Shown here in pieces: positions 9,247 to 17,610 of a stretch of DNA of 46,456 bases. The position numbers and the translations under genes were made by a program. Position 1 is the first letter of the stretch. Every line of letters starts with the position of its first letter. Below the pieces are notes generated by a model. That model searched no databases, was not told where the DNA came from, and saw only the letters and a list, made by a program, of their open reading frames with translations. Source of the stretch: Gilliamella sp. Pas-s25 (GTDB lineage Bacteria > Pseudomonadota > Gammaproteobacteria > Enterobacterales > Orbaceae); assembly GCF_009795885.1 (NCBI RefSeq), contig NZ_WTEV01000021.1:1-46456 (forward strand), written 5' to 3'.

Positions 9247-11544
9247 TTATATGGATCGATTAGTATTTCTGCGCTTAGCTAATTCATCAATACAGTCTTG
9301 TGCGACTTGTTTGTATTGTTTTGCTACTACCTCAGAAAATTTTTTATCTATTTTTGATTCAAATGATTTAAGGTTGCCTAAAAATTTCCAGCTAGGTACC
9401 GATATCTGTATTTCTCCATTATTAAATACAGAAAACAGCTTAATGTCATCTTCACCAACATGTTCACGATAAACAATATTAGTTATCTTTTGAACATCCA
9501 AATCCAAACCTTTACCCACTGATAAATTCTCGGGTAATGTGGTTATATTGGTGTTATTTAATTTCAAATTTCTACCTACTGATAAATTGTCAGGCAGTTT
9601 GGTGATAGGCGTATCAGATAAATCCATATCACCCTTAAGTAATAAATTACTTGGTAGTTCAGTTATTGGTGTATTGTTGAAGTACAAATCATCATAAACA
9701 TAGAAGTTATCTGGCAATTTAGTAATGCGGGTATTGCTAGCATTTAACCTGTTTACATATATTCCATCAGGTAATTCACTTATCACCGTGTCACTAATAT
9801 CTAAAAGACCTTTTACATATAATTTATTAGGAAGTCTAGTTAACATGGTCTCACTTAGATCCATACTTCCTTTTATAAATAGCCTATTAGGAATTTTGGT
9901 TATTGTAGTGCCCCGAAAATCTATCCATACATCGCTGTCGCTATAATGAATATAAATAAATCGATCTGTGTCTAACAATGGATATCTATGTAGTTTATTT
10001 AAAAACGCTTCATCTTCTTGTCTACTTTTAGCTGGTGTAGAAGATAGCGTAACCGCCTCTTTTATCGTGTTTTTTGCTTTTGGATTTTCAACGTCACTAG
10101 TAGTTATTTGGTTGTTATTTACTACATTGTTTTTTCTCATCTCGATTAATTCGTCAACACACTCTTTTGCGGCTTGTTTGTATTGCTGAGCAGTCACACC
10201 TTGATAGTTTGCATCTATTTTTCTTTCAAAGGATTTAAGGTTCCCTAAAAATTTCCAGCTAGGTACCGATATTTGTATTTCTCCATTAACAAATACAGAA
10301 AATAATGTAATTCGATCTTCGCCAATATATTCACGATAAGCAATATTACGAATTCTTCTTACATCTAAAATGAGCGATTTCCCTACCTTTAAATTATCTG
10401 GTAATTGAGTTATTGGTGTGCCTCTTAAGTCTAAATGCTGACCAACAGAAAGGTTATTAGGTAATTGAGATATAAAGCTGTTACTCAAAAGTAGATAATT
10501 CACAGATAAATCATCAGGTAATTGAGTTATAAAGCTATCCCTTAAATTTAAATAGTCAACAAATAAACGATTAGGTAACTCCGTTAAAATACCGCAAGAA
10601 AGAATTTCAAACTCACCACCAATCGATAAATTATAGGGGAGTTGAGGCAGTTGGGTTACTTTACTGCCATCACATTTAAAGTCACCACTTATGGATAAAT
10701 TATCAGGTAATTGAATAGAGCTATCCATAATTTTAAATATGTCATCAATAATAATATTATTATTTTTAAATGAATATTCGATCTTTTCATAATCTAGGAA
10801 TTTAAAAAAATCTTTGTACTGCTCTTGAATAATTAGTAGATTGGCTTGGTTTTTTCTCATCTCAATCAAGTCATTGACACATTCTTTGGCTGCCTGTTTA
10901 TATTCTTCTATTTCTGACTGATATTCATCTTCAGTGGCTTGTGAGTATTCTTCATCAATTTTTGCGTCAAATGCGTTAAGATCACCTAAAAATCGCCATG
11001 CTGGTACTGATATTTTTATTTCATTGTCAATAAATACAGCAAATAACGTAATGTCATCAATACCCACTTCTTGACGATAAGCTATATTATTAATTTGCTC
11101 TACAGGTAAACTAATTGAACCTGCATGTAAATCTTCAGGTAATTGGTTTATTTTGGTTTTATATAAAATTAAATCACCCTCAACAGATAAATTATTGGGT
11201 AATTCCCTTATATAGTCATTATTTAAATATAAATCACCTTCTATCGATAAATTATCTGGTAAGATAAATTTGGCTTCATCATCATCTATGTATAAATTAT
11301 CACTAATATAAATGTGATTATCTTTAATTGAATAGTCAGTTTCTTGTTGCTTTAGATAATTGAAAAATAATTTATATCTTAAATTAACTTGTTGACTGTT
11401 TTTTTTGTCTATCAAACTATCAATATCTGTTATTAAGCTATTGACCCTTTCATTTTCAGAATTTTTTACAAACAAGCAAAGAAAAATTGTTAATAGTATG
11501 CCTATACTGATAATTAACAAATTCTTTACATTTAAAATATTCAT
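9247..11544 (-). CDS. Leucine-rich-repeat protein built from three fused units
   Basis: A 765-residue paralogue of the downstream LRR protein. After a hydrophobic segment (about 8-26; signal peptide or anchor) come three successive units, each a run of 20-residue LPDNLSVG-type repeats closed by the same cap: caps at about 151-232, 399-472 and 688-760 (motifs NIAYRE, TLFSVFVNGEIQIS, WKFLGNLKSFE, AAKECVDELIEMRK). The linker between the second and third units (about 473-515) is polar and repeat-free. The second unit restarts with a segment (DFFKFLDYEKIEYSFK) that matches the region just after the signal peptide of the 516-residue protein, so the protein looks like concatenated gene copies. AGGATTT before the ATG is the same ribosome-site context as in the paralogue. 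Confidence 0.8.
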   Translation of the reverse strand: MNILNVKNLLIISIGILLTIFLCLFVKNSENERVNSLITDIDSLIDKKNSQQVNLRYKLFFNYLKQQETDYSIKDNHIYISDNLYIDDDEAKFILPDNLSIEGDLYLNNDYIRELPNNLSVEGDLILYKTKINQLPEDLHAGSISLPVEQINNIAYRQEVGIDDITLFAVFIDNEIKISVPAWRFLGDLNAFDAKIDEEYSQATEDEYQSEIEEYKQAAKECVNDLIEMRKNQANLLIIQEQYKDFFKFLDYEKIEYSFKNNNIIIDDIFKIMDSSIQLPDNLSISGDFKCDGSKVTQLPQLPYNLSIGGEFEILSCGILTELPNRLFVDYLNLRDSFITQLPDDLSVNYLLLSNSFISQLPNNLSVGQHLDLRGTPITQLPDNLKVGKSLILDVRRIRNIAYREYIGEDRITLFSVFVNGEIQISVPSWKFLGNLKSFERKIDANYQGVTAQQYKQAAKECVDELIEMRKNNVVNNNQITTSDVENPKAKNTIKEAVTLSSTPAKSRQEDEAFLNKLHRYPLLDTDRFIYIHYSDSDVWIDFRGTTITKIPNRLFIKGSMDLSETMLTRLPNKLYVKGLLDISDTVISELPDGIYVNRLNASNTRITKLPDNFYVYDDLYFNNTPITELPSNLLLKGDMDLSDTPITKLPDNLSVGRNLKLNNTNITTLPENLSVGKGLDLDVQKITNIVYREHVGEDDIKLFSVFNNGEIQISVPSWKFLGNLKSFESKIDKKFSEVVAKQYKQVAQDCIDELAKRRNTNRSI

Positions 11545-11621
11545 ATACTAAATCCTATATCCCAATAATTTACTTCCTAAAAAGTATTAAGAAGTTATTT
11601 TTATAATTATTTTTGCCAAAA

Positions 11622-12077
11622 TTATATAATATTACATAAAAACGAAGAAGTTTGCGGTAAATATGGCCGGCTAAGTGAACTAGGGTTCAATGTCTTTATT
11701 TGCGTACTACTTGCTCTAGGCCCCGCTAAGGTTACCCATGTTATACCTTCATTATCAGGTGACGGCGTCATGATAGCCGTTATTCCACCATGAGATACAG
11801 AAGCCCAAACCAATTGACTTCCATTCACGCCACCTATATCTAAATCAAAATACAATCCAGCACCCGTCGTTGGAAAGTTAAGACCATAAAAGGATAGATT
11901 TGTAGATTGAACTAAAAACCCTTTATTAGGATTCCAAATGTTAGCAGGTCCGGCGTAAGAGCCTGTATCAAGAGCCGTGTTGCCTACCTTTAAATAACAA
12001 ACTTTAGGTTGTGCCTTTGGATTGATGTAATAGGTTACCGAATCGCTTGTAAAAACACGACTATTTAGCATAATCAC
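11622..12077 (-). pseudogene. Truncated invasin-like adhesin fragment (copy A)
   Basis: A 151-codon frame matching the segment upstream of the C-terminal DUF823-type adhesion domain seen in copy B (16283-17169). The shared part runs from NGSQLVWASVSHGG to SSLSRPYLPQT; just after LPQT the homology stops and the frame runs into unrelated DNA (ending SFLCNII), so the C-terminal domain is lost. The N-terminal part (TYYINPKAQPKVCYLKVG...) has no signal peptide and no strong ribosome site. This is therefore a fragment lacking both ends of the original gene; the frame opens at a GTG (12077) with an ATG two codons later. Confidence 0.65.
11650..11843. repeat. 194-bp duplicated adhesin segment, copy A
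   Basis: Matches 16725-16918 in the same orientation over 194 bases with four mismatches visible by eye (about 98 percent identity). Both copies lie in adhesin pseudogenes on the minus strand. The high identity points to a recent duplication or ongoing gene conversion. Confidence 0.85.
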
Positions 12078-12223
12078 TGTTTCTAAGCAAAAATACTAAT
12101 TAAAAATAATTATAATTGCCTAACATTGAGGCATAAAAAATGAATAAACAACCTTTAATAGGCTAATTTACACCAAAGGTGGGTACAAAAACGCAATATA
12201 CATTTAAACGTTATGATAAATGA

Positions 12224-13105
12224 CTAACACTTTAATGCATCGACAATCAACTTAAAAACATTCGAATGCCCTTTGCGGCTTGGGTAATAAAGATAAAAAG
12301 AATCATATGTAATGGCAAACTCGGCTAATAACTCAACCAATTGGCCCGAAGCCAATTCCTGTTCAATACCAGAACGAGCAAGCCAAGTAATACCTAAACC
12401 ATCTAAAGCTGCTTGCTTACGCAAATGATTGTTAATCATAAATTGCGAATGTGGATGGTATTTCACCATTTTTCCTGCTTCCAAAAATTCCCATGGCAAT
12501 TCTGTACCATGCTCAGAAGATATCCGCATACCAATTAAACGATGCTTGTCCAAATCTTTAACACTTGTTGGCACAGCCTTCGCTTGTAAATAATTGGGAC
12601 TAGCTACTACAGCCATTTTTAAAGGAGGCGATATCTTAACGGCGATCATCTCTTTAGCAATATCACTCCCTAAACGGCATCCCATATCAAATCCCTGCTT
12701 AACAATATCCGCCCAACTATTATCAGCTTGAATTTCAACTTTAATTTGTGGATAACAAGGCAAAAAATCACGTAATTTAGGGTATATAATCTGTTCAACA
12801 GCAATACTTGGAGCATTAATTCGGATCGTTCCTGAGGGGGTATTAATAAAATGGTTTAACGCATCAACCTCTTGATGGATAGAATCAAATAAAGGTGAAA
12901 TTTTCCGGAATAACTGTTCACCTGCCTCGGTGAGTGACACATTACGCGTGGTACGATTAAATAGGCGCAGGTTTAATCGAGTTTCTAAATTTCGCATACT
13001 ATGACTTAGCGCTGATGAAGTAATCCCCAATAATTGCCCTGCTTTAACAAAGCTAGAGGTCTGCGCCACAATAATAAAGTAATTTAACTCATTTAGGTTA
13101 TACAC
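12224..13105 (-). CDS. LysR family transcriptional regulator
   Basis: A 293-residue LysR protein: N-terminal winged helix-turn-helix (NELNYFIIVAQTSSFVKAG through about residue 60, including SSALSHSMRNLETRLNLRLFNRTTR split over helix and wing) and a C-terminal substrate-binding domain. It starts with GTG at 13105, supported by AGGG seven bases upstream and by the normal family N-terminus. It is divergent from the SDR-ADH-AKR operon, with a palindromic T-N11-A box between them at 13120-13136, so it most likely controls that operon and itself in response to a metabolite of the pathway. Confidence 0.92.
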   Translation of the reverse strand: MYNLNELNYFIIVAQTSSFVKAGQLLGITSSALSHSMRNLETRLNLRLFNRTTRNVSLTEAGEQLFRKISPLFDSIHQEVDALNHFINTPSGTIRINAPSIAVEQIIYPKLRDFLPCYPQIKVEIQADNSWADIVKQGFDMGCRLGSDIAKEMIAVKISPPLKMAVVASPNYLQAKAVPTSVKDLDKHRLIGMRISSEHGTELPWEFLEAGKMVKYHPHSQFMINNHLRKQAALDGLGITWLARSGIEQELASGQLVELLAEFAITYDSFYLYYPSRKGHSNVFKLIVDALKC

Positions 13106-13119
13106 AATCAGACCCTATT

Positions 13120-13136
13120 AGTGAATTTAATTCACT
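13120..13136. promoter_or_regulatory. Palindromic LysR-type operator
   Basis: agtgaatttaattcact is a perfect 8+1+8 palindrome containing T-N11-A (TGAATTTAATTCA), the classical LysR recognition pattern. It sits 15 bases from the lysR start and 102 bases from the SDR start, where an autoregulatory and activating site would be expected. Confidence 0.7.
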
Positions 13137-13237
13137 ACACTATAAAACACCTCCCCATTTATCTCAATAAAAACCCTCGCTAAAATAGCATCAAATCATA
13201 GCCAAAGAGTAAGCAACAGGCAAAATAGGAGAGGCGC

Positions 13238-14056
13238 ATGACAAAAGAAGTGATTGTATTAAGTGGAGCTGGGGCTATAGGTATTGCAATTGTTAGACGC
13301 ATAGCGATAGGCAAACAACTCCTATTAGCTGACCTAAACCCAGAACACGCCGAAAAGCAAGCACAACAACTGCGCAATGCAGGATTCAATGTACACACCA
13401 CCGCTTGCGATGTATCAAATCCAAAATCAGTCAACAAATTAGTCGAAACAGCCACAAAACTAGGCAAAATAATGGGCTTAGTCAATACTGCTGGGGTATC
13501 GCCATCGCAAGCGTCTGCCGCACAAATATTCAACGTTGACTTATACGGCAACGCCCTATTATTGGACGCTTTTAGTCCTATCATGGCAAAAGGCAGTTCA
13601 GCGTTAGTCATTGGATCACAATCTTCACACCGCCTAGCACCTCTAACACAAGAACAAACTAAAGCCCTAGCCTTAACCCCGACCGAAGCTTTGCTTGATT
13701 TACCATTTATAAAAAACATCAACGACACCTTAAAAGCCTATCAACTAGCCAAACGCGGCAACGCCATAAAAGTACAAGTGGAAGCGGCCAAATGGGGACA
13801 TCGTGGCGCCAGAATAAACTGCATTAGCGCAGGCATAATCCACACCCCTTTAGCAAACGACGAACTCAATGGTGACCGAAAAGATTTTTATCGCAATATG
13901 CTAAAACAACTCCCTGCAGGCCGGGGCGGCACACCTGACGAAATTGCCAATCTTGCCGAATTCATCATGTCAGACAAAGGCGCCTACATAACGGGCAGTG
14001 ACATATTAATCGATGGTGGCGCCACGGCAAAATATTGGTGGGATAACAACAATTAA
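13238..14056 (+). CDS. Short-chain dehydrogenase/reductase
   Basis: NAD(P)-dependent oxidoreductase of the SDR superfamily, 272 residues. The Rossmann nucleotide-binding loop is GAGAIG (10-15), a variant of TGxxxGIG; Asp32 at the end of strand 2 suggests NAD(H). NTAG (83-86) is the NNAG-like motif, and Tyr168/Lys172 in YQLAKRGN with Ser around 127-130 form the catalytic set. GGAGAGG directly before the ATG supports the start. There is an extra loop with TQEQTKALALTPTE before the catalytic Tyr. First gene of the trio; 36 bases separate it from the iron-dependent dehydrogenase. The substrate is probably a polyol, ketone or hydroxy acid handled by the three enzymes together, but cannot be named from sequence. 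Confidence 0.88.
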   Translation: MTKEVIVLSGAGAIGIAIVRRIAIGKQLLLADLNPEHAEKQAQQLRNAGFNVHTTACDVSNPKSVNKLVETATKLGKIMGLVNTAGVSPSQASAAQIFNVDLYGNALLLDAFSPIMAKGSSALVIGSQSSHRLAPLTQEQTKALALTPTEALLDLPFIKNINDTLKAYQLAKRGNAIKVQVEAAKWGHRGARINCISAGIIHTPLANDELNGDRKDFYRNMLKQLPAGRGGTPDEIANLAEFIMSDKGAYITGSDILIDGGATAKYWWDNNN

Positions 14057-14092
14057 TTTTAAATGAAATAATATGACCTGAAGGAATAAATC

Positions 14093-15238
14093 ATGTATGA
14101 ATTTAGTTTTCAAAACCCAACGCGTATAGAGTTTGGTATCGATAAAGAAAAAAATATAGGGCGCTATATGAAAGAGTTTGGTGCCAAAAAAGTGGTCATT
14201 ATCTTTGGCAGTGACCGCATAAAGCAGTCCGGCTTATTTAACGACATAACCACAAGCCTAAACCAAAACGGCATCGAATTTACCGAATGTGGCAAAATAA
14301 AAAGCAACCCTGTCTTAAGCAAAGTGCGTGAAGGGATCACAATAGCCAAACAATTTGCTGCTGACAGCGTACTTAGTATTGGCGGAGGATCATGCTTAGA
14401 TAGTGCCAAAGCGATTGCGGCAGGTAGTCTGTATGATGGCGATGTTTGGGACTTTTTTACCGGCACTTCAGTAACCAAAGCGCTCAACATTTTTGACGTC
14501 ATGACACTAGCAGCAACAGGTAGCGAAATGAACAATGGCGGCGTTATCACAAACGAAGAAACCAAACAAAAATACCCAATCCATGGATTTTGCTTATTCC
14601 CTAAAGTCTCGGTGATTAACCCTAAACTACAAACCACAGTCAGCCGCGATTATTTGGTGTATTCGGCCGCTGATATTATTGCTCATTCTATTGAAGGATA
14701 CTTCACCGCAACCACCCAACCGGAACTGATTAATTTACAAATCGAAGCCAACATTAAAACCGTCATCCGCACCACCGAAATACTATTAAAAAATCCCAAC
14801 GATCTAGATGCGCGTGGTGAATTTGCTTGGGCTGCAACGCTAGCTTTAAATGGCCTAACTTATGTAGGCACAGCTGGATTTAGCTACCCAAACCACATGA
14901 TAGAACACGCCATGAGCGCCATTTGCAATGTACCACACGGCGCAGGATTATCGGTGGTTATGCCTGCTTGGATGAAATGGTATCACGATCGTAATCCAAA
15001 ACAGTTCCAACGTTTTGCTAAACAGATTTTTGGCTTATCCACAGCCGAACAAGGCATTGAAGCACTAAAAGCATGGTTTAACAAAATCGGCACCCCAACC
15101 ACGCTTAAACAGCTCAATATTAATGAACATGACTTAAAACGGGTGATTGATAACGCAACGCAAAATGCGGTCGATTGGCAAATGAGTGATGTTTATAGTC
15201 GGCAAGTTATTGCAGGGATTTTTGATTTAGCGAATTAA
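14093..15238 (+). CDS. Iron-containing alcohol dehydrogenase (YqhD/BdhA-like)
   Basis: Group III alcohol dehydrogenase of 381 residues, close in length to E. coli YqhD (387). GGGSCLDSAKAIAAG (97-111) is the dinucleotide-binding signature. The metal ligands are visible as Asp194 and His198 (SAADIIAHSIEG), His268 (NHMIEH) and His282 (PHGAG), matching the known YqhD set at nearly identical positions. YqhD-like enzymes reduce aldehydes, usually with NADPH; BdhA relatives make butanol. A ribosome site (GAAGGAA) precedes the ATG. Central gene of the redox trio. Confidence 0.92.
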   Translation: MYEFSFQNPTRIEFGIDKEKNIGRYMKEFGAKKVVIIFGSDRIKQSGLFNDITTSLNQNGIEFTECGKIKSNPVLSKVREGITIAKQFAADSVLSIGGGSCLDSAKAIAAGSLYDGDVWDFFTGTSVTKALNIFDVMTLAATGSEMNNGGVITNEETKQKYPIHGFCLFPKVSVINPKLQTTVSRDYLVYSAADIIAHSIEGYFTATTQPELINLQIEANIKTVIRTTEILLKNPNDLDARGEFAWAATLALNGLTYVGTAGFSYPNHMIEHAMSAICNVPHGAGLSVVMPAWMKWYHDRNPKQFQRFAKQIFGLSTAEQGIEALKAWFNKIGTPTTLKQLNINEHDLKRVIDNATQNAVDWQMSDVYSRQVIAGIFDLAN

Positions 15239-15308
15239 TCCATTGAGATTGCACCATCATTGACCAAAAATCATCTTTAATGAATATTCATTAAAAAGGA
15301 GAAACAGC

Positions 15309-16151
15309 TTGGAAAATATCACATTAAACAATGGCATCAAAATGCCCATTCTTGGTTATGGCGTATACCAAATTCCGCCAGAAACATGTGAGCAATGTGT
15401 ATTAGATGCCATAAGCGTCGGTTATCGCGCCATTGATACCGCACAAGCTTATGGCAATGAAGAACAAGTTGGCAATGCCATAATCAAAAGTGACATTCCG
15501 CGTCAAGAACTGTTTATTACCACCAAAATATGGATCACTAATGCTGGCTACGAAAAAGCCAAACAATCGATCGACGAATCATTACGCAAATTAAAAACCG
15601 ACTATATTGATTTACTGCTAATCCATCAGCCATTTAACGACTACTATGGTACTTACCGCGCAATGGAAGAAGCTTACGAACAAGGCAAAGCTAAAGCAAT
15701 CGGCGTCAGTAACTTTTACCCAGATCGCCTTATTGATTTAGCGCATTTTGTTCGCATAAAACCAGCTGTCAACCAAATTGAAACACATGTATTTCAACAA
15801 CAAAAAATTGCACGCGAAGTAATGCAAAAGCTAAATACGCAAATCATATCATGGGCACCTTTTGCCGAAGGAAAAAACAACTTCTTTCAAAATCCGGTAC
15901 TTATTAAAATCGGCAAAAACCACCAAAAATCGGTCGCTCAAGTTGCACTGCGTTTTATGATTCAAAATGGAATTGTGGTCATACCAAAATCGACCCGAAA
16001 AGAACGAATGAAAGAAAACCTTGACGTATTTAACTTCTCACTTTCAAATCAAGAAATGGCATACATAGCGGCTTTAGATATAGGTCATAGCTTATTCTTC
16101 TCGCATCAGGATCCGAAAACGGTGGAATGGTTTATGTCTATTTTAAAATAG
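15309..16151 (+). CDS. Aldo/keto reductase
   Basis: NADPH-type aldo/keto reductase of 280 residues, similar in size to the YafB/YqhE (DkgA/DkgB) group. The catalytic tetrad is visible: Asp43 and Tyr48 (AIDTAQAYGNE), Lys73 (TTKIWI) and His106 (LLIHQP). The cofactor-binding IPKSTRKERMKEN is near the C-terminus. The start is a TTG at 15309: AAGGAGA lies six bases upstream and the family N-terminus (LNNGIKMPILGYGVYQ) would be lost with the next ATG. Last gene of the operon, followed by a strong terminator. With the SDR and the iron ADH it suggests interconversion of a carbonyl/alcohol pair. Confidence 0.9.
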   Translation: MENITLNNGIKMPILGYGVYQIPPETCEQCVLDAISVGYRAIDTAQAYGNEEQVGNAIIKSDIPRQELFITTKIWITNAGYEKAKQSIDESLRKLKTDYIDLLLIHQPFNDYYGTYRAMEEAYEQGKAKAIGVSNFYPDRLIDLAHFVRIKPAVNQIETHVFQQQKIAREVMQKLNTQIISWAPFAEGKNNFFQNPVLIKIGKNHQKSVAQVALRFMIQNGIVVIPKSTRKERMKENLDVFNFSLSNQEMAYIAALDIGHSLFFSHQDPKTVEWFMSILK

Positions 16152-16201
16152 TTGAATTGGGTGCAGAATATTGCGGCTTCGGCGCAACCCTAAGGGAAAA
16201 T

Positions 16202-16231
16202 GCCCCAACTTACGCGGGGGCTTTGTTCTTT
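16202..16231 (+). terminator. Rho-independent terminator of the redox operon
   Basis: gcccc (16202-16206) pairs with ggggc (16217-16221), loop aacttacgcg, followed by tttgttcttt. A second small hairpin, TTGCG with CGCAA (16171-16187), lies just upstream. Placed 50 bases after the aldo/keto reductase stop. Confidence 0.8.
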
Positions 16232-16282
16232 GACAAATTATCCTTAATTACCTCTCACCTCTCAAGGATTAATAGCTAAACG

Positions 16283-17169
16283 CTAAGGCATAGTGCAAAG
16301 ACAATAGTGGGAAGAGGAATAAAAAGTACCACTGCTGCGAATGCGTCCGTCGTCCGAGTAAACATCAAACTGAACTCTATCAGCTGCGTCACTCACCGAG
16401 TAGCTATAGTCGGCGAAATCTGTATCAATATAATGGGTCATGTAGCCCCATTCAGTGAACAAACCTGCTCCTATTCGACGCTGGTAATGATTACCATCCG
16501 ACGACGGCGTAGCACCAATAGCACCTTGACACCAAGGCGCCTCAATACAAACCGCATTGGTTAAATCACTTATCCGTGCCATACGATAACCCAAACGACT
16601 ACACCACTCTGCTTGGTCAGAATTCCAATCTCGTTCATTCCCTCGGTTGACAAACCACTGCCTCAACTCAAATCCATATTTGACTACCGCACTACCATCA
16701 CTATCCCTTCCCACCAACTCAAATGTTTGCGGTAAAGATGGCCGGCTAAGTGAACTAGGGTTCAATGTCTTTATTTGCGTACTACTTGCTCTAGGCCCCG
16801 CTAAGGTTACCCATGTCATACCTTCATTATCAGGTGACGGCGTCATGATAGCCGTTATCCCACCATGAGATACAGGAGCCCAAACCAATTGACTTCCATT
16901 CACGCCACCTATATCTAATCTATATCACTAAGACTTTGCTCCACCACTGGTAATACGATGGGATTGATAACCGTTGATGTGTTAGTTGATGGCGTGATTT
17001 TGATACCATTCGATAACTTAATATTTAATAAGTCATCAATTGCCGTCACCTTGGTTATTCTACTATCAGACGTCAAATAGGGAAAAGAACCGTGAATAAC
17101 AGGTGGTGTCTGCACCGATAATGCCTGCGAACTGTGCAAATACAGCAATAATAGTTGAGCAAAAACCAA
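16283..17169 (-). pseudogene. Internally deleted invasin-like adhesin (copy B)
   Basis: Two frames of one broken gene. The first (17169 down to 16915, 84 codons) begins with a hydrophobic leader (LLLLYLHSSQALS) and a mature start VQTPPVIHGSFPYLT. The second (16903 down to 16283, 206 codons) is the C-terminal adhesion domain: KYGFELRQWFVNRG, EWCSRLGYRMARISDLTNAVC, GAIGATPSSDGNHYQRRIGAG, TEWGY, ending HYCLCTMP. This pattern resembles the DUF823 domain of invasin/intimin-like adhesins. The two frames meet at 16903-16930 around the repeated heptamer gatatag, out of register, so the middle of the gene (Ig-like part and the segment kept in copy A) has been deleted. The 5' end also looks truncated: no ATG or ribosome site. 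Confidence 0.7.
16725..16918. repeat. 194-bp duplicated adhesin segment, copy B
   Basis: Partner of 11650-11843; same orientation, same length, four mismatches seen. The right end coincides with the deletion junction of the adhesin pseudogene (after tatatctaa). Confidence 0.85.
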
Positions 17170-17320
17170 TAGCGAATTGCTTCTTGGCGAAAATCTTACC
17201 GATAATCTCGGTGATTTCGATGATAAAAATGAGAATCGAATCTGTTTTGACTACGCTGTAAATGGAGTAGATTTAAGGCATAGGCTTGGCAAGTCAGATA
17301 CCAACTACGATAACGCATAA
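17159..17320 (+). pseudogene. Orphan C-terminal gene fragment, unknown
   Basis: An open plus-strand frame of 53 codons (from after a TGA at 17156 to the TAA at 17318) with protein-like, acidic content: ELLLGENLTDNLGDFDDKN then NRICFDYAVNGVDLRHRLGK and SDTNYDNA at the end. It overlaps the 5' end of the adhesin pseudogene on the other strand by a few bases and has no start or ribosome site. It reads like the last part of a gene whose body is gone. I cannot name a family. Confidence 0.3.
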
Positions 17321-17610
17321 TGATTAACCAATCAGGTAATTTTTGTTTTATTTCGATTGTTTATGATTCTTTGCTCATCAAATGATGATACTTTTTACTA
17401 AAAAGCATCGAAATTATAGCAGTTGAACGCTAAAGCACCCGTTTTTTTATTAATTTATTAAGTGATTTGTTTTGGGGAGTATTGTCTGGTTAAAAACACC
17501 TAAAAAAATTAACTAAAACCAATTGCCTTTCCGACAGTTTTTTGTGCATGTTTATATGAAATATAACAATTACCGTTCATGCTAGTCAAAATGACGCTGT
17601 TTAGTCAAGT

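Noticed and set aside
7683-11544. About 60-bp periodic DNA repeats resembling an array
   Set aside because: The period is 20 codons of the LRR reading frame, copies are degenerate, and there are no uniform spacers; it is a protein repeat, not a CRISPR or satellite.
13180-13728. 182-codon minus-strand frame over the SDR gene
   Set aside because: Antisense to a clear SDR; cysteine-rich content without family features.
14164-14637. 157-codon minus-strand frame over the iron ADH gene
   Set aside because: Antisense shadow of a gene with all metal ligands in place.
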